From NCBI GenBank assembly GCA_039809495.1, contig JBDHVC010000014.1, forward strand, positions 23,791-87,790: a stretch of 64,000 nt of DNA. The letters run 5' to 3'. Origin of the DNA: JAFLCL01 sp039809495 (GTDB taxonomy: Bacteria; Myxococcota_A; Polyangia; Polyangiales; Sandaracinaceae). This document shows positions 17,106 through 25,005 of the stretch, one piece after another. The notes under the pieces are model-generated. The model did no database searches and was not told the DNA's origin. It saw nothing but the letters and a program-made list of their open reading frames with translations. The position numbers and the translations under genes are program-made. Each line of letters begins with the position of its first letter. Position 1 is the first letter of the stretch.

Positions 17106-19112
17106 TCACCGCGTCGGCACGGGCGCCGACTGCCAGCGCTCGCTCGACGGGAAGGCGCGGGGATCGACCTCGAGCGAGAAGAGGAAGTCGAAGCGAGCGC
17201 CCGTCACCGCGAGGCGCGGCACGAGGAAGCGGACCCGCCGAGGCGCGTCCGGGCTCGCGCTCGGCGCGAGCCGTCCGACGAACGCACGAACCTCGGTGTC
17301 GTCGGCGCTCGGGCCCATCCGGACGCGCGCGAGGTAGCGCTCGTGCGCGAGCGGGGCGCGATCGAGCGTGGCCTCGAGGACGAGGTCCGAGCCCTCGACG
17401 CCGACGACGCCCCCCGACATACGCGGCACCGCGTCGAGGAGCGCGCGCTCCTCCCGCGCGGTCTCGCTCATCAAGGCGTCGTGCGCGGCGAGGACCCGCT
17501 CCTCGTCGCAGCCGATCGAGGCGAAGGCGTCTCTATAGAGCGCCTCGCCGCTCGCGCTCTGCGGCGCGCCCGGCCGCCCGAACGTGCGAAAGAGCGCGCC
17601 CACGGCCGCCTCGCCGCACGCTCGCGCGATCGCCTCCGTGAAGGTCTCGCCGTAGGGGTACGCGAGCGTCGTGTCGAAGCGCGCGCGGAAGGAGGCGTCG
17701 TCGAAGGTGTCCTCGAGGCGAACGCGCTGGCGCTCCCACGCGAGGGTCGCGACGACGCGCGAGAAGCGCCGCAGCTCCACGTCCTCGCGCCGCTCGTCCC
17801 GGGTGATCGTCCCGATCGCGGGCGCCGCGCCCGGCTCGCTCGGGCTCCGCCCGATCGTCTCGAACGCGACCCACTCCGCGCCGCCCTCGACGAGGAAGCG
17901 CGTCGTCGCGCCGTGCTCCATCAGGTAGCGGCGCGAGAGCTCGCCCTGAAGGACGTGCGCGCTCTCGTGCGCGAGGACGTGGAGCAGGCGCCAGGCCGGC
18001 TGCCCGCCCACGCCCATGCGGATCCGCGTCCCCGCCGCGATCCCCTCGTGGTGGCCGCTCTCCTCGGCGAGATCGACGGTGATGAGGGGCGGCACGCTCG
18101 CGCCGAGGAGCGCGCCCTCGCTCTCGAGGATCGCGTCCGCGCGGCCGACGAGCCGGAGCACCGGCTCCTCGAGGCCGCCGGGGTAGACGAACGCGTAGTG
18201 GCGCGAGCGCACCTCGGAGGTGCCGAACGAGCGCTCCTCGACGGGCCGCTCGACGCTCGGGTCCTCCGGCGGGTGGCCGTCGTAGCTCGAGGCGGCCCAG
18301 ACGATCAGCATCCCGAGCCCGCACGCGAGGACGAGCGCGCTGCCGCAGCCGAAGGCGAGCAGCGCGATCGTGCCGCGACGCGCGAAGAGCTCGCGGAAGC
18401 GCTCGAGCGGGCCCATCCACCCGACGTAGGCGAAGAGGAGCGCGACGAGCGCGAGCGCGAGGTGGAAGACGAGCGGCAGGCTCGGCGTGACGATCGCGCT
18501 CCCCACGTACTCGAAGCGCACGATCGCGGCCGGGTTGAGCCAAGCGAGGCTCGGCGCGAGCTGCTCGACGAGCAGGAGCGCGAAGAAGAGGAGCACGTAC
18601 GGGAGGACCCCGAAGAGCCGAAACACCGACGCGAGGAGGCCGTGCGCGTAGAAGACCCAGGCCACGGCCGCGTGGAGCGTCGCCACGCGCAGGACGAGGC
18701 CGAGGGAGAACTGGTGCCCGTCGATGGAGCTCGGGTTGAGCGCCTGCAGGACGTAGTTCGTCGCCTGCCCGACGAACGCGGCCGCCGTGAGGACGAGGAG
18801 CCCGGCCAGCACCTTCGCCGCGAAGATGCTCGAGCGGCGAACGGGGAGCGCGTAGAGCGTCTCGATCGTGCGCTCGTCGTGCTCGCGCGGGAACGCCGCG
18901 TACGCGACGAAGAAGGCGAGCACGAAGAAGAGGAAGGCGATGGCGCCGCCCTCGCCCGGCGTGATGCCGGCGACGTGGTCGTAGGTGTTCTCGTCGATGC
19001 GCTCGGTGAGCGGGCGTGAGACGAGATCGCCGCTGATGAGCGCGAAGCCGAGGAGCGCGAGCGGCGCGAGGCCCTGGAGCTCCTTCGCGAGGAGGGTGAA
19101 GAACGCCCTCAT
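17106..19112 (-). CDS. ABC-2 permease fused to an HExxH peptidase-like domain
   Basis: The 668-residue product has an N-terminal ABC-2 membrane domain (about residues 1-290, six to seven helices, with the elbow motif PREHDERTIETLYALPVRR). A large extracytoplasmic domain follows. That domain carries HESAH (about 379-383) and FLVEGGAEW 20-25 residues later, the zinc-ligand arrangement of gluzincins of the peptidase MA/M1 type. Permease-aminopeptidase fusions are known, but their role is unclear. Its ATG overlaps the end of the partner permease by 4 nt, and an ABC ATPase leads the operon. It may handle or sense a peptide or protein at the outer face of the inner membrane. Confidence 0.85.
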   Translation of the reverse strand: MRAFFTLLAKELQGLAPLALLGFALISGDLVSRPLTERIDENTYDHVAGITPGEGGAIAFLFFVLAFFVAYAAFPREHDERTIETLYALPVRRSSIFAAKVLAGLLVLTAAAFVGQATNYVLQALNPSSIDGHQFSLGLVLRVATLHAAVAWVFYAHGLLASVFRLFGVLPYVLLFFALLLVEQLAPSLAWLNPAAIVRFEYVGSAIVTPSLPLVFHLALALVALLFAYVGWMGPLERFRELFARRGTIALLAFGCGSALVLACGLGMLIVWAASSYDGHPPEDPSVERPVEERSFGTSEVRSRHYAFVYPGGLEEPVLRLVGRADAILESEGALLGASVPPLITVDLAEESGHHEGIAAGTRIRMGVGGQPAWRLLHVLAHESAHVLQGELSRRYLMEHGATTRFLVEGGAEWVAFETIGRSPSEPGAAPAIGTITRDERREDVELRRFSRVVATLAWERQRVRLEDTFDDASFRARFDTTLAYPYGETFTEAIARACGEAAVGALFRTFGRPGAPQSASGEALYRDAFASIGCDEERVLAAHDALMSETAREERALLDAVPRMSGGVVGVEGSDLVLEATLDRAPLAHERYLARVRMGPSADDTEVRAFVGRLAPSASPDAPRRVRFLVPRLAVTGARFDFLFSLEVDPRAFPSSERWQSAPVPTR

Positions 19113-21061
19113 TCGAGGGTCCTCCGGCTCGAGAGGACGCGGACCGGCGCCTCGAGGCCGCTCGTCGGGTCCTCGACGTCGATCGCGACGAGGACGCGCT
19201 CGCCCGCGGAGAAGCGCCCCGCGAGCTCGATCCGCCGCTCGTGCTCGTCCGGCCCGAGGACGACCTGGTCGCGGCGCATGTCGGGCTCCTCGACGCGCTC
19301 GTCGAGCGGTCCGAGCGGCGCCGTCCAGGCCGTGACGACGACGCCCTCCGTGCGCGACCAGGGCACGCGCACGTCGATCGCGAGGGTCCGCTGGCTCTCG
19401 CCCTCACGCTCGAGCGCGAGGCTCGCGCTCGCGCGGGGCGAGACGCGCTCGACGATGGCGTGGACCTCGGGATCGCTCGCCTCGCGCGCGAGCTCGGCCT
19501 GCCAGAGCGCGAGGAGGCTCTCCCACGCGATCCCCGTCGAGGCGAGGAGGCGCGCGCGCGGCGGCGAGAGGAGCGCCTCGAGCGCGACGCGCGAGTCGTT
19601 CGCGGCCCACGCGGAGAAGAGCGCGCGGGCGAACGCGGAGGGGCCTCGGCCGGAGGTGGCGCGCGCGAGCGCGACCATCCCCGAGGCCGCGGCGCTCTCG
19701 GAGACGCGGTCCCCCACCTGCTCGCGGAAGCGGCCGAAGGCCTCGAGGCCCGCTCCGAGCGCGGCCGCCGAGCCGAGCCCCGAGAGCGCGACGACGGCCA
19801 TCGCGCGCCGCGCCGCCGAGAGCTCGCAGCCTGGATCCGGCGCCGCACGGTGCGGGCCGCAGCGCGCGAAGTAGAGAGGAAACCCCGCGCGGACGAAGGC
19901 CTGGGGCTCGAAGCCCGCGCGGTGGTTCGTGCGATCGTCGAGGAGCCCCCGGACGAGCGCCGCCTCGAGGCCCTCGAGGTCGGGGCTCGCCGCGGCGAGG
20001 AAGTTCGCGCGCACGAGCGCGCCGTCGCCCGGCCGCAGGCGCGCGAGCTCGAAGGTGCGGCCATCGAGGCTCGTGCGGAGGACCACGCGCGCCTCGGGGA
20101 GCGCCGGCCAGCCCATCGTCGCCATCAGCGCGAGGAGCGAGGGCTCGAGCCGCGCGAGGAGCGCCTCCGCGTCCTCACGCGCGTCCGCGGAGCCGTACCC
20201 GACGACGAGCGGCGCGCGCGTCGAGCGGAGGATGAAGTCGCCGCTCATCCGGTAGGGCGCGGGCTGGGGCTCGGGCGCGAGCCCGGACCAGACCATGAGG
20301 ATGACGCAGACGGCGATGCCGACCATCGCGCGCTCGCGCGACGTCATCGGCTTCGCGAGCGACTCCTCGAGGCCGCCCTCGCGGACGAGCTGGAGGAGCG
20401 CGACGACGACGAGCGCGCCGAGGCCGATCGCGAGCGACGTGAGGAGCGGGGCCCACGGCACGCCGTCGCGGACGACCGCGAAGTCCGGGCCGATCAGCGC
20501 GAAGGGGCCGAAGCGCATGAGCTCGAGCTCGGTCGTCGAGGCGAGGAGGATGAGCGCGAGCCCGAGCGCGAGGTAGAGCGGGACGCGGAGCTTGCCGAGC
20601 TGCCCCATCAGGAAGAGGAAGCTCCAGAGGCTCAGCGTGAAGCCGAACGTGCGCGCGACGAGGGACGCGACGAGCCCGAGGTCGATCGGCTCGCGGAGAG
20701 AGGCGACCAGGAGCCCGAGCGCCATCGAGCCCCCCGCGACGATCGAGAGGAGGAGCGCGCCGAGCGTCCACTTCACGGCGAGCGGCTCCACGCGTCGCAT
20801 CGGGAGCGCCTCGAGCAGGCGCCCCGACCGGCCTTGGAGATCGGCGACGACGAGCCGGTTGCCGACCGCGAAGGCGAACGGGATCAGCGCGAAGCGCATG
20901 AAATTCGCGTGGATCTCGAGGTAGGAGACGGTCGTCGGGGCGCCGAAGGCCGCGAGCGCGAAGAAGAGCCACGCGAACGGGAGGGCGAGCGAGGCGACGC
21001 CGAGGAGGACCGCGTGCTCGCGGAATTCCTTCCAGACGAGCGCCTGGAGGCGGCGGATCAT
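19109..21061 (-). CDS. ABC-2 permease with degenerate peptidase-like domain
   Basis: The 650-residue product has the same plan as its downstream partner. An ABC-2 membrane domain (about 1-265; elbow motif LQGRSGRLLEALPMRRVEP) is followed by an extracytoplasmic domain of about 380 residues. Where the partner has HESAH, this one has LEAALVRGLL. Where the partner has FLVEGGAEW, it has FVRAGFPLYF. The zinc site is therefore gone. The pair probably forms a heterodimeric channel with one active and one inactive lobe. It lies 52 nt after the ATPase gene and overlaps the next permease by 4 nt. Confidence 0.83.
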   Translation of the reverse strand: MIRRLQALVWKEFREHAVLLGVASLALPFAWLFFALAAFGAPTTVSYLEIHANFMRFALIPFAFAVGNRLVVADLQGRSGRLLEALPMRRVEPLAVKWTLGALLLSIVAGGSMALGLLVASLREPIDLGLVASLVARTFGFTLSLWSFLFLMGQLGKLRVPLYLALGLALILLASTTELELMRFGPFALIGPDFAVVRDGVPWAPLLTSLAIGLGALVVVALLQLVREGGLEESLAKPMTSRERAMVGIAVCVILMVWSGLAPEPQPAPYRMSGDFILRSTRAPLVVGYGSADAREDAEALLARLEPSLLALMATMGWPALPEARVVLRTSLDGRTFELARLRPGDGALVRANFLAAASPDLEGLEAALVRGLLDDRTNHRAGFEPQAFVRAGFPLYFARCGPHRAAPDPGCELSAARRAMAVVALSGLGSAAALGAGLEAFGRFREQVGDRVSESAAASGMVALARATSGRGPSAFARALFSAWAANDSRVALEALLSPPRARLLASTGIAWESLLALWQAELAREASDPEVHAIVERVSPRASASLALEREGESQRTLAIDVRVPWSRTEGVVVTAWTAPLGPLDERVEEPDMRRDQVVLGPDEHERRIELAGRFSAGERVLVAIDVEDPTSGLEAPVRVLSSRRTLE

Positions 21062-21113
21062 CGACGGACCTCGCCGCGCGGAGGGCGCGCGCGTTCGCTC
21101 TCCGTGTCACGCC

Positions 21114-22034
21114 TCACGAGCGTCGCACCATCGCGATGAAGGCCTCCTCGAGCGGGACGACGGTGAGGGGCGGCCCCTCCGCCGCGCGGTAGCCCTCGTC
21201 CGCCTCGAGGGCGTCGAAGCGCGACGGGTCCTCGCTCTCGAGCGTGAACCGCGCGACCCCCGCGCGCTCCTCGCCGTGCGCGAGGCGGATCCGATGCGCG
21301 GCGAGGAGCGGCTCGAAGCGCGCGCGGACGCCCTCGAGCGACTCGCCCTCTTGGATCGGGCGCTCGAAGAGGCGCACGCGATCGCCGAGGGCCGTCACGC
21401 TGCCCTCGAAGACGGTCCGGCCCCCGTCGACGACGCCGACGCGATCGGCGACCCGCTCGATCTCGTCGATGAGGTGCGTCGAGAAGAAGGTCGTCCGGCC
21501 CCTCGCCTCGCCCCGCACGATGTCGAGGAACTCGCGGCGCGCGACCGGATCGAGGCCCGCGGTCGGCTCGTCGAGCAAGAGGAGCGGCGGCCGGTGCGCG
21601 AGGGCGAGCGCGAGCGCGAGCTTCATCCGCATGCCGCCCGAGAAGCCGTCGATGCGCCGATCGAGCGGCAGCTCGAGCAGCCGCACCACGCGCCGCCACT
21701 CGCCCTCGTCCCAGCTCGGGAAGAAGCCGCGGACGAAGCGCCCCATCCGCGCGGCCGTCATGAAGCCGTAGAAGCTCTGCTCCTGCGCGACGTAGCCGAT
21801 CCGCTGCCTTAGGCGGACGACGTCGCGATCGAAGCGCTCGCCGAAGATCCGCACCTCGCCCGCCGTGGGCTTGGTGATCCCCATGAGGATCCGGATCGTC
21901 GTCGACTTCCCCGCGCCGTTGCGCCCGAGGAAGCCGTAGACCTCGCCCGCGCCGACCGTGAGATCGAGGCCCGCGAGCGCGACGTGCTTGCCGTAGCGCT
22001 TCTCGAGCCCGCGGATGTGGACGACCTCGCTCAT
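21114..22034 (-). CDS. ABC transporter ATPase (ABC-2 exporter type)
   Basis: The 306-residue ATP-binding subunit has Walker A GRNGAGKST (37-45), Q-loop AQEQ (about 83-86), signature FSGGM (131-135), Walker B LLLLDEP with D155/E156, and switch His H187 (FFSTHLIDE). The last 80 residues form the extra C-terminal domain typical of CcmA/NatA-type exporters. It is the first gene of the three-gene operon and energises the two permeases downstream. The ATG at 22034 has no Shine-Dalgarno; TATCCT ends 10 nt upstream. The substrate is unknown. Confidence 0.93.
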   Translation of the reverse strand: MSEVVHIRGLEKRYGKHVALAGLDLTVGAGEVYGFLGRNGAGKSTTIRILMGITKPTAGEVRIFGERFDRDVVRLRQRIGYVAQEQSFYGFMTAARMGRFVRGFFPSWDEGEWRRVVRLLELPLDRRIDGFSGGMRMKLALALALAHRPPLLLLDEPTAGLDPVARREFLDIVRGEARGRTTFFSTHLIDEIERVADRVGVVDGGRTVFEGSVTALGDRVRLFERPIQEGESLEGVRARFEPLLAAHRIRLAHGEERAGVARFTLESEDPSRFDALEADEGYRAAEGPPLTVVPLEEAFIAMVRRS

Positions 22035-22163
22035 GGGAGGCGGGAGGATAGCTCGCTCGCGTCGCCGACCGGAGCGCGAGCGCGCCGCTTGCCGCGCGAG
22101 GTCATCGTGCTTGACTCGCGCCCCCCTCGGGGCCTCGCCCCTCTCCTCTCGAACGACACGGGC

Positions 22164-22406
22164 ATGCACGTCGAAGCGGTCGGCTACATCGCGATGGGGC
22201 TCCTCATCCTCTCCGTCGTGCCGAAGGACCTCCGGCTGATCCGGAAGATCAACTTCGTCGGCTGCCTCTTCTTCGTCGCCTACGGCGTGCTGCTCGGCTG
22301 GAAGTGGCCGCTCATCATCTCGAACGCGCTCATCGCGGTCATCCAGGTGGTCCACCTCGTTCGGCCCTCGAAGGGCGAGGACGCCCCGGAGGCGAGGCCG
22401 CGCTGA
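22164..22406 (+). CDS. small inner-membrane protein (YgjV/CBU_0592-like)
   Basis: The 80-residue product is almost wholly hydrophobic, with three membrane segments (about 5-21, 30-46, 50-66), a short basic loop (KDLRLIRKIN) between the first two, and a polar C-terminus. The pattern I-N-x-x-G-x-x-F-x-x-Y-G followed by W-x-x-x-x-x-N resembles small YgjV/CBU_0592-type proteins of unknown function. It is divergent from the ABC operon. There is no clear ribosome site. The family call is tentative. Confidence 0.6.
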   Translation: MHVEAVGYIAMGLLILSVVPKDLRLIRKINFVGCLFFVAYGVLLGWKWPLIISNALIAVIQVVHLVRPSKGEDAPEARPR

Positions 22407-22440
22407 GGCGCGGCGCTTCTTGCTATCGTTACGGCTCCCG

Positions 22441-23265
22441 ATGCGCGCGAGGATGACGGTGCCGCGGGTTCGGCCGACGACGGTGGCGCGCGGCTTCGCG
22501 GTGGCCTCTGCGCTGCTCGTGCTCTTCCTGGCCGTGCTCGCCTCGAGCCCCGGGCTGGCGCGGGCGCAGCGCGGGCGAGGGAGCGAGCCCCGGCGAGCGC
22601 GCGAGGCCTCCGCGACGCGCGAGGCGGCGACCCCCGAGGCCGAGGAGGCGCGGCGCCTCTTCGCGGCGGGCCTCGAGGCGATCGAGCGGGGCCTCTGGGC
22701 CGAGGCGCTCGGCGCCTTCGAGCGCGCCTACCGGCTCACGCGCGTGCCCTCGGCGCTCCGCAACGTCGCCCTCGCGCTCCGTGGGCTCGGTCGCCATCGC
22801 GAGGCGCGCGACGCCTTCGCGACCCTCCTGCGCGAGCACGCGCTCGATCCCGAGGCGCGGCGCGAGGTGCTGTCGCTGCGCGACGAGGAGCAGGCGCGCC
22901 TCGCTCACCTCTCCATCGCGGGGCTCGAGCGCGGCGAGGGGATCCGCCTCCGCCTCGACGGCGAGCCCCTCTCGGACGACGGCCGGAGGCCGCTCCTCGT
23001 GGAGCTCGATCCCACCGCGCACGCGCTGGTCGCCGAGCTCGTCGGCTTCGATCCCTTCGTCTGGGAGGGCACCCTCGCGGAGGGCTCGAGCACGCGCCTC
23101 GAGCTGGTCTTCACGCCCACCGCGCGCTCGGACGACACGCTCCTCCACGTCGCGCTCGGCGTGGGCGGGGCCCTGCTCGTCGCGATCGCCGCGAGCGTCG
23201 TCGGCTACGTCGCGTGGGACGACGGCCGCGTCGAGCCCTCCTTCGCGCGGAGGATCTCGCTGTGA
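22441..23265 (+). CDS. secreted TPR-containing protein with C-terminal membrane segment
   Basis: The ATG at 22441 is preceded by TATCGT ending 11 nt upstream. The 274-residue product has a signal peptide (residues 12-44, cleavage near ARAQ). About three TPR-like helical pairs follow (EEARRLFAAGLEAIERGLWAEALGAFERAYRL, then LRGLGRHREARDAFATLL). After them come a PEGA-like beta segment (IRLRLDGEPLSDDG) and a final hydrophobic helix (about 232-254). Such myxobacterial proteins scaffold envelope complexes. Its stop overlaps the next gene's GTG, so the three genes to 24954 form one coupled operon. Confidence 0.72.
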   Translation: MRARMTVPRVRPTTVARGFAVASALLVLFLAVLASSPGLARAQRGRGSEPRRAREASATREAATPEAEEARRLFAAGLEAIERGLWAEALGAFERAYRLTRVPSALRNVALALRGLGRHREARDAFATLLREHALDPEARREVLSLRDEEQARLAHLSIAGLERGEGIRLRLDGEPLSDDGRRPLLVELDPTAHALVAELVGFDPFVWEGTLAEGSSTRLELVFTPTARSDDTLLHVALGVGGALLVAIAASVVGYVAWDDGRVEPSFARRISL

Positions 23266-23840
23266 CGAGGAGCGCGACCTCGGCGCGCGCCGCGCTCGTG
23301 GCGCTCGGGCTCGCCTCGCTCGGCTGCGCGCCGGAGGCGGTGCTCGATCTCCAGGTCATGCTGCCCGCTCGCGCCGCCTCGGGCGAGGCCCGCGTCGCCT
23401 CGATCCAGACCGCGCGCGCGGCGGGGCACCCCTTCGATGCGCCGTGGAGCGACGAGGGCTTCGAGGTCGAGCTCGACGACGCGCCCACGCTCGCGGCGTG
23501 GAGCGTGCTCGCGAGCGACCCCGCCACGGACCTGCACCTCAAGATCCGTTTCTGCCGAGAGCGCGGGTGCGCGGGCGGCGCGGTGGGCGAGCGCTGGTTC
23601 GCGCTCGAGCACCCCTTCTACGTCGATCGGCGCACGTCCTGGGCGAGCTGCATCACGTCCGCTCCCATCACCCGACCCGACGCGCCGCTCGAGGTGGATC
23701 GCTGCCAGATCCGCGGCTGCCTCGTCGGGGGCGTCCCCGAGCGCTGGTGCCGCTTCGAGGGCCACCACTACTGTGAGACGCTCGAGACGGATCGACGCCC
23801 TCGCGAGCTGAGCTGCCATGACGACGTCGCCTACTACTGA
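23262..23840 (+). CDS. hypothetical lipoprotein
   Basis: GTG 23262 overlaps the preceding TGA (GTGA). The 192-residue product has a short signal peptide with lipobox LGC (LASLGC). The mature part has eight Cys, grouped as CRERGC, CQIRGC, WCRFEG and HYCET, probably disulfide-bonded. I do not recognise a family. The next gene starts 22 nt before this one ends, so expression is linked. Confidence 0.65.
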   Translation: MTRSATSARAALVALGLASLGCAPEAVLDLQVMLPARAASGEARVASIQTARAAGHPFDAPWSDEGFEVELDDAPTLAAWSVLASDPATDLHLKIRFCRERGCAGGAVGERWFALEHPFYVDRRTSWASCITSAPITRPDAPLEVDRCQIRGCLVGGVPERWCRFEGHHYCETLETDRRPRELSCHDDVAYY

Positions 23841-24954
23841 GCCCGACGGAGTGACGCCGCGCCGCCTCCGCGTCGCGGCCGCGGCGCTCGCGATCGTCGC
23901 CTCCGGCTGCGCCGCGCGAGGGCCGACGGTGGTCGTCAGCGTCGTCACCGATCTCGCCCCCGGCGTCGACTTCGTCGGCGCGCGGGTCGTGCTGCGCTCG
24001 GGCGCGGAGCGGATCGCCGAGCGCGAGCGCATCGCGACGGAGGGCTCCTGGGCTAACGCCCACGACGTCGCGATCGTCGACGACGTCCCCTTCGGGCCGC
24101 TCGACGTCGACGTCACCTTCATCGACCCGAGGGGCGCCACGCTCCTCTCGCGTCACGTCCGGGAGACCCTCACCGAGGATCGCGTCATCGTCGTCGGCCT
24201 CGAGGCCGGCTGCGTCGGGATCGCGTGCCCCGAGGGCGAGGAGTGTCGCGGCGGCGCGTGCCGCCCGACGTGCGTCGACTGCCCACCGCTCTGCGCGAGC
24301 GACGCGGACTGTCCGGCGAGCGCGAGCTGCGGCGAGGGCACCTGCAGCGGCGGCACCTGCGTCTACCGCGAGGGGCGCGAGCGCTGCACCGCGAACGAGA
24401 TCTGCCACCCGACGCGCGGCTGCGTCCCCACGGTCGTGATGACCGTCCAGTGTCGCCTCGACGACGACTGCCCCACGCCCGTCGTCGGGAGCTGGACGAC
24501 GTGCACGTGGATCGGGGATCCCGTGTGCGCGATCCAAGGCGAGCGCACCCGCGAGGTGACGAGCTTCACCTGCGCGGAGGAGCGCTGCGTCCCGTCGACC
24601 GTCGTCGAGCGCGAGGACTGCGCGCGCGAGACGGACGGACTCTCCTGCGGCGACGCGAGCTGCACCGACTGGTCCGCGTGCCGCTTCCCCGCGTGCCAGG
24701 CGACCGGCGCGCGGTGGCGCGACTGCTCCAACCCCGCGTGCCGGGGCGGAGCCTGCGATCCGGGCACGGTCACGAGCGTCGTCGACTGCACGCGCCCCGC
24801 GCCCGAGGGCGAGCCCTGCCTCGCCGAGACGGGCTACGGCGCCTGCGCCGGCACCTGCGAGGGGACGACGTGCGCGAGCCTCTGCGCGAGCTGCGGGCCG
24901 GGCGCGTACTGCAGCCTGCTCGGCTGCCGACGCGCGGGCGGCGAGAGCTGCTGA
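23818..24954 (+). CDS. Cys-rich lipoprotein
   Basis: The 378-residue product has a signal region with lipobox VASGC, a beta-rich N-terminal domain (about 35-135), and then a Cys-rich C-terminal two thirds with about 40 Cys in irregular short modules (CPEGEECRGGACRPTC, CASDADCPASASCGEG). Such Cys-rich tails are common in myxobacterial surface proteins. The start overlaps the upstream lipoprotein gene by 23 bp. The protein may work with the two upstream products in one envelope complex. Function unknown. Confidence 0.68.
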   Translation: MTTSPTTEPDGVTPRRLRVAAAALAIVASGCAARGPTVVVSVVTDLAPGVDFVGARVVLRSGAERIAERERIATEGSWANAHDVAIVDDVPFGPLDVDVTFIDPRGATLLSRHVRETLTEDRVIVVGLEAGCVGIACPEGEECRGGACRPTCVDCPPLCASDADCPASASCGEGTCSGGTCVYREGRERCTANEICHPTRGCVPTVVMTVQCRLDDDCPTPVVGSWTTCTWIGDPVCAIQGERTREVTSFTCAEERCVPSTVVEREDCARETDGLSCGDASCTDWSACRFPACQATGARWRDCSNPACRGGACDPGTVTSVVDCTRPAPEGEPCLAETGYGACAGTCEGTTCASLCASCGPGAYCSLLGCRRAGGESC

Positions 24955-24994
24955 TCGCGGGCGGCGCGGCGCGCGCCGCGCGGGCCTCGCGATC
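24953..24994. terminator. GC-rich hairpin between convergent genes
   Basis: GATCGCG (24953-24959) pairs with CGCGATC (24988-24994). The interior is itself palindromic (GCGCGGCGCGCGCCGCGC). It lies between the lipoprotein operon and mfd ends. No T tract is present. Confidence 0.45.
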
Positions 24995-25005
24995 GAGCCC
25001 CGCGC

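Noticed and set aside
14808..19019. Very long plus-strand open frame across the FG-GAP and permease genes
   Set aside because: It is an antisense shadow of clear minus-strand genes with recognised domains. The translation is Arg/Ala/Glu-rich without motifs, as expected from high-GC third positions.
22111..22139. TTGACT upstream of the small membrane gene at 22164
   Set aside because: No -10-like hexamer lies 16-18 nt downstream, so a promoter is not supported.
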